Source: Impatiens glandulifera
Taxonomy: Eukaryota; Streptophyta; Magnoliopsida; Ericales; Balsaminaceae
Assembly: GCF_907164915.1 (NCBI RefSeq)
Contig: NC_061869.1
Location: forward strand, 39,866,840 to 39,930,839
Length of the DNA: 64,000 nt
Direction of reading: 5' to 3'
Shown: piece by piece, positions 62,301 to 64,000 of the stretch
Numbering within the stretch: the first letter of the stretch is position 1
How the letters are laid out: the number at the start of each line of letters is the position of its first letter
The notes under the pieces: model-generated
The model's database searches: none
What the model was told of the DNA's origin: nothing
What the model saw: the letters and a program-made list of their open reading frames with translations, nothing else
Translations under genes and position numbers: made by a program

Positions 62301-63465
62301 ATCGCAGATCCTGTAATCGTTCTTGTTCTCTCATCTATTCTGCAGTCACTAAGATACTGCCTAAATTTGAAACTACCTATTATGGAAGTATAATTCTCAT
62401 CTTATCAGTGACCTACACGTTGACTGTAGTTTTAATCAAATTTTTATGTTTTCAGAAAAAGAAAATAAAAGCTAGGGTCCATTTGATAAACATAAAATTA
62501 ATTTTTAAATGTTGAATACTAAATTTTAAGTCTTGAATTAGTTTAAGTATTTTAAAAGATAAATGTTGCATAAGCCAAATGAAAATATTTAAAATTTATA
62601 TACTTTATATGAAGAAGATTTGATAAAATGTAAAAATTAATGTTAAAGACTATTTCATCCTTACAATTATGTAAGTTTGAAAAAATTCCATTGGCTTAAA
62701 TGACTTTTGGACACTAAATAATTATTTGAATTTAAATATTAGTTATTAAATAAATTTAATTCAAACAAGCACATACCTATTTAGATTAAGTGATGCTTTT
62801 TTACCAAAATAAAATTAGATTTAAGTGATAAACAATATCTAAATCTATCATTATTAAATCAATGTGTTCAGAACTTGCTGTAGACACGTTTGTGTATTAG
62901 AAGTCAGTTTTTCAACAATCCTATTAATAAAAACTTTAATATGAAAAGAAAAAAATTCTAACAATATACATTTGGATCATATTCAGAGTTACCATAACTC
63001 ATCATTTCACACTGATTAAACTCACAGTCCAACTAAAACAATTTAATCTCAACATATAGATTTATAATTTCACTAGAAGCAAACTGCCAGCTTAGAAAAA
63101 ACTGCAAGACTAGAGTTTAAGCCAAGAACTTCAGTGAATTGAAAGAATACCTGACCAAAATGGACCCCAGACCCCAGGGATGAATAGCTTGTTGGGTGAT
63201 ATGGCCATATGACATGTAGAAGTTCCACAGACTAGTACCATCCGACGACATATATCTTTATCATCGATCTCTGCACAGAGATACATTTTCAGAAGCAGAG
63301 GTATACAACTTCAATTTTAAAAAAGTGTATTCCCTATGGAATTTACAGATGAACACCTATATGTGCAGGATCTGAAGAAGGATTGCTTTCCATTACACCC
63401 ACACCACCAGCATGGGCATCAATTAGTGAGGTTCCAACAGGGATTCCAGGGACCAGTCCCAATTC
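56358..63465 (-). CDS. FGGY-family carbohydrate kinase (D-ribulokinase-like), C-terminal 317 residues
   Basis: Phosphorylates a sugar or polyol with ATP in the cytosol; yeast and human relatives act on D-ribulose. Exons in transcript order: 63465-63357, 63270-63151, 60606-60487, 59056-58936, 58863-58707, 57657-57585, 57069-56942, 56483-56358 (stop TAA 56360-56358). All join in frame with GT-AG introns. Seen in order: [20 protein letters not shown] (the Asp of DAHAG is the family catalytic base), [85 protein letters not shown] (nucleotide-binding motif), [20 protein letters not shown], then [18 protein letters not shown]. These cover the FGGY_C domain. The N-terminal half (sugar-binding FGGY_N, ~250 residues) lies beyond base 64000. 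There are no internal stops, so it looks functional. Two introns are under 90 bp; the others hold transposon remnants. Confidence 0.93.
58480..58640 (-). repeat. SINE-like insertion in FGGY intron (57658-58706)
   Basis: On the - strand, a B-box-like AGTTCGATTCCCAC follows agtagttcaagtagtaata, an A-box-like stretch. Downstream, aggtcttgatggtgggatgc recalls the body of plant tRNA-derived SINEs. A related sequence lies in the intron 59057-60486. Confidence 0.5.
59150..59275 (-). repeat. Second SINE-like insertion, FGGY intron (59057-60486)
   Basis: Shares catcccaccatgattccact, gaga-cctcaacctct and cttgagctac with the copy at 58480-58640. It is more diverged and its B-box is degraded. Confidence 0.45.
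60015..60180. repeat. hAT-like remnant with TTGGGT runs in FGGY intron
   Basis: gatgagcattgggtgaaacc, then acccaatctataattaccca, resembles the outer parts of the 11.5-14.25 kb palindromic element (GAGCA end, acccaatccataattcaact), but lacks the minisatellite. No boundaries were confirmed. Confidence 0.4.
61930..62407 (+). repeat. Solo LTR (478 bp) in FGGY intron, with GTGAC target duplication
   Basis: It begins TGATATGAGAGAATTTTAGG and ends CATCTTATCA, flanked by perfect 5-bp repeats GTGAC at 61925-61929 and 62408-62412. TG...CA ends, 5-bp duplication, a TATA-like TTAAATAC near 62178 and a pyrimidine-rich leader fit a copia LTR left by LTR-LTR recombination. Near its start is a small inverted repeat, TTAGGGTTAG / CTAACCCTTAA. 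It lies in the 2.5-kb intron between exons 63151-63270 and 60487-60606. Confidence 0.8.
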
Positions 63466-63593
63466 CTGCTAAATTCTTTTATTAGCAATTACAAAAGGAG
63501 GAATATCTTCTTTACTAATTAAGAACTTCTAAGCTGGAGCTAAAAGTGCAATAACCCTACCATCAAGCTATTCATTTTTTTTACACATCAACG

Positions 63594-63803
63594 CCTTGTT
63601 TGATCTGGATTATTTCAGATTAATCTCAAATAACCCAATATCTCATCATCAATCACATCATTCTAATTATCAACCAAAATATCCTTTATTTTTTTTTTAA
63701 CTATACTTAAAAGACAAATTGATAATAGAATCCCAAATAACTTGGTTATTTGAATGTGCACATCAAACAAGGTTATTTTCAAATAACCCAAGATCCAACA
63801 AGA
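63594..63803. mobile_element. Small MITE (~210 bp) upstream of the first visible FGGY exon
   Basis: The left end CCTTGTTTGATCTGGATTATTT pairs with the reverse complement of the right end (TCTTGTTGGATCTTGGGTTA). An inner second pair, atcaaacaagg at 63762-63772, suggests a nested duplication. The ends recall abundant plant MITEs starting CTTGTTTG. No clear target duplication. The rest of 63466-64000 is intron without a recognised exon. Confidence 0.5.
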
Positions 63804-64000
63804 CCTAAGGTTCTTTCAGGGTGAATTGAATCTCAGATTTCAAACTCTTACTCTTACAACTTAAGCTATCCTGAGTGGTTACCACCAAACTATTCAGCCA
63901 ATGCTATTGGCAAAGGATGATAATAAACTACATTTTACATTGCAGTAAGATATTTGGTTGTTTGGTTGTATCATTTCTAATGTAATCTTTACATTTATTG

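Overview
This window is plant nuclear DNA, almost certainly from a eudicot. It is AT-rich and dominated by Ty1/copia retrotransposons, with split genes that have GT-AG introns, a Helitron, hAT- and Harbinger-type MITEs, and minisatellites. The env-like ORF of one SIRE-type element resembles ORFs I associate with Lamiales (gesneriad-type) genomes. That lineage guess is from memory and weak.

Only three host genes are supported. Two are tandem paralogs on the + strand (CDS 8458-9006 and 15110-15589). They belong to a small, hydrophilic, Tyr/Lys/Gly-rich family that I do not recognise. Each has a homologous promoter, a 5'UTR intron and a conserved core. The third is the C-terminal 317 residues of an FGGY-family carbohydrate kinase (D-ribulokinase-like), on the - strand in eight exons from 63465 down to 56358. 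Its N-terminus lies beyond the right edge.

Layout. 1-2.3 kb: left-truncated copia element D (gag and LTR). 2.3-2.9 kb: hAT MITE inside a tRNA-like SINE fragment. 4.9-7.7 kb: a Helitron made of about nine tandem ~297-bp units. 8.0-9.0 kb: paralog 1. 10.0-10.9 kb: inverted Helitron fragment. 11.5-14.25 kb: palindromic CACGTTTAA minisatellite with hAT-like ends. 14.5-15.6 kb: paralog 2. 16.0-16.7 kb: Harbinger-like MITE. 18.08-40.59 kb: nested retroelements. Copia C (-) has copia B (+) in its left LTR, and B has SIRE-like copia A (-) in its own left LTR. A gutted Ty3/gypsy element and a MITE also lie within C. 44.06-49.85 kb: copia E, complete but decayed. 50.1-52.7 kb: a SIRE-type LTR swollen by a GTCTAAC minisatellite. 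54.5-55.4 kb: a terminal-inverted-repeat element that may carry a captured gene fragment. 56.4-64 kb: the FGGY gene, with a solo LTR and SINE- and MITE-like insertions in its introns.

Every retroelement reading frame is broken by stops or frameshifts, so none looks autonomous. The paralogs and the kinase have clean frames and look functional. I see no prokaryotic operon, CRISPR array or biosynthetic cluster. The most unusual material is the tandem-unit Helitron with tRNA-like modules, the palindromic minisatellite element, the GACGTC/GTCTAA arrays in SIRE-type LTRs, and the uncharacterised paralog pair.
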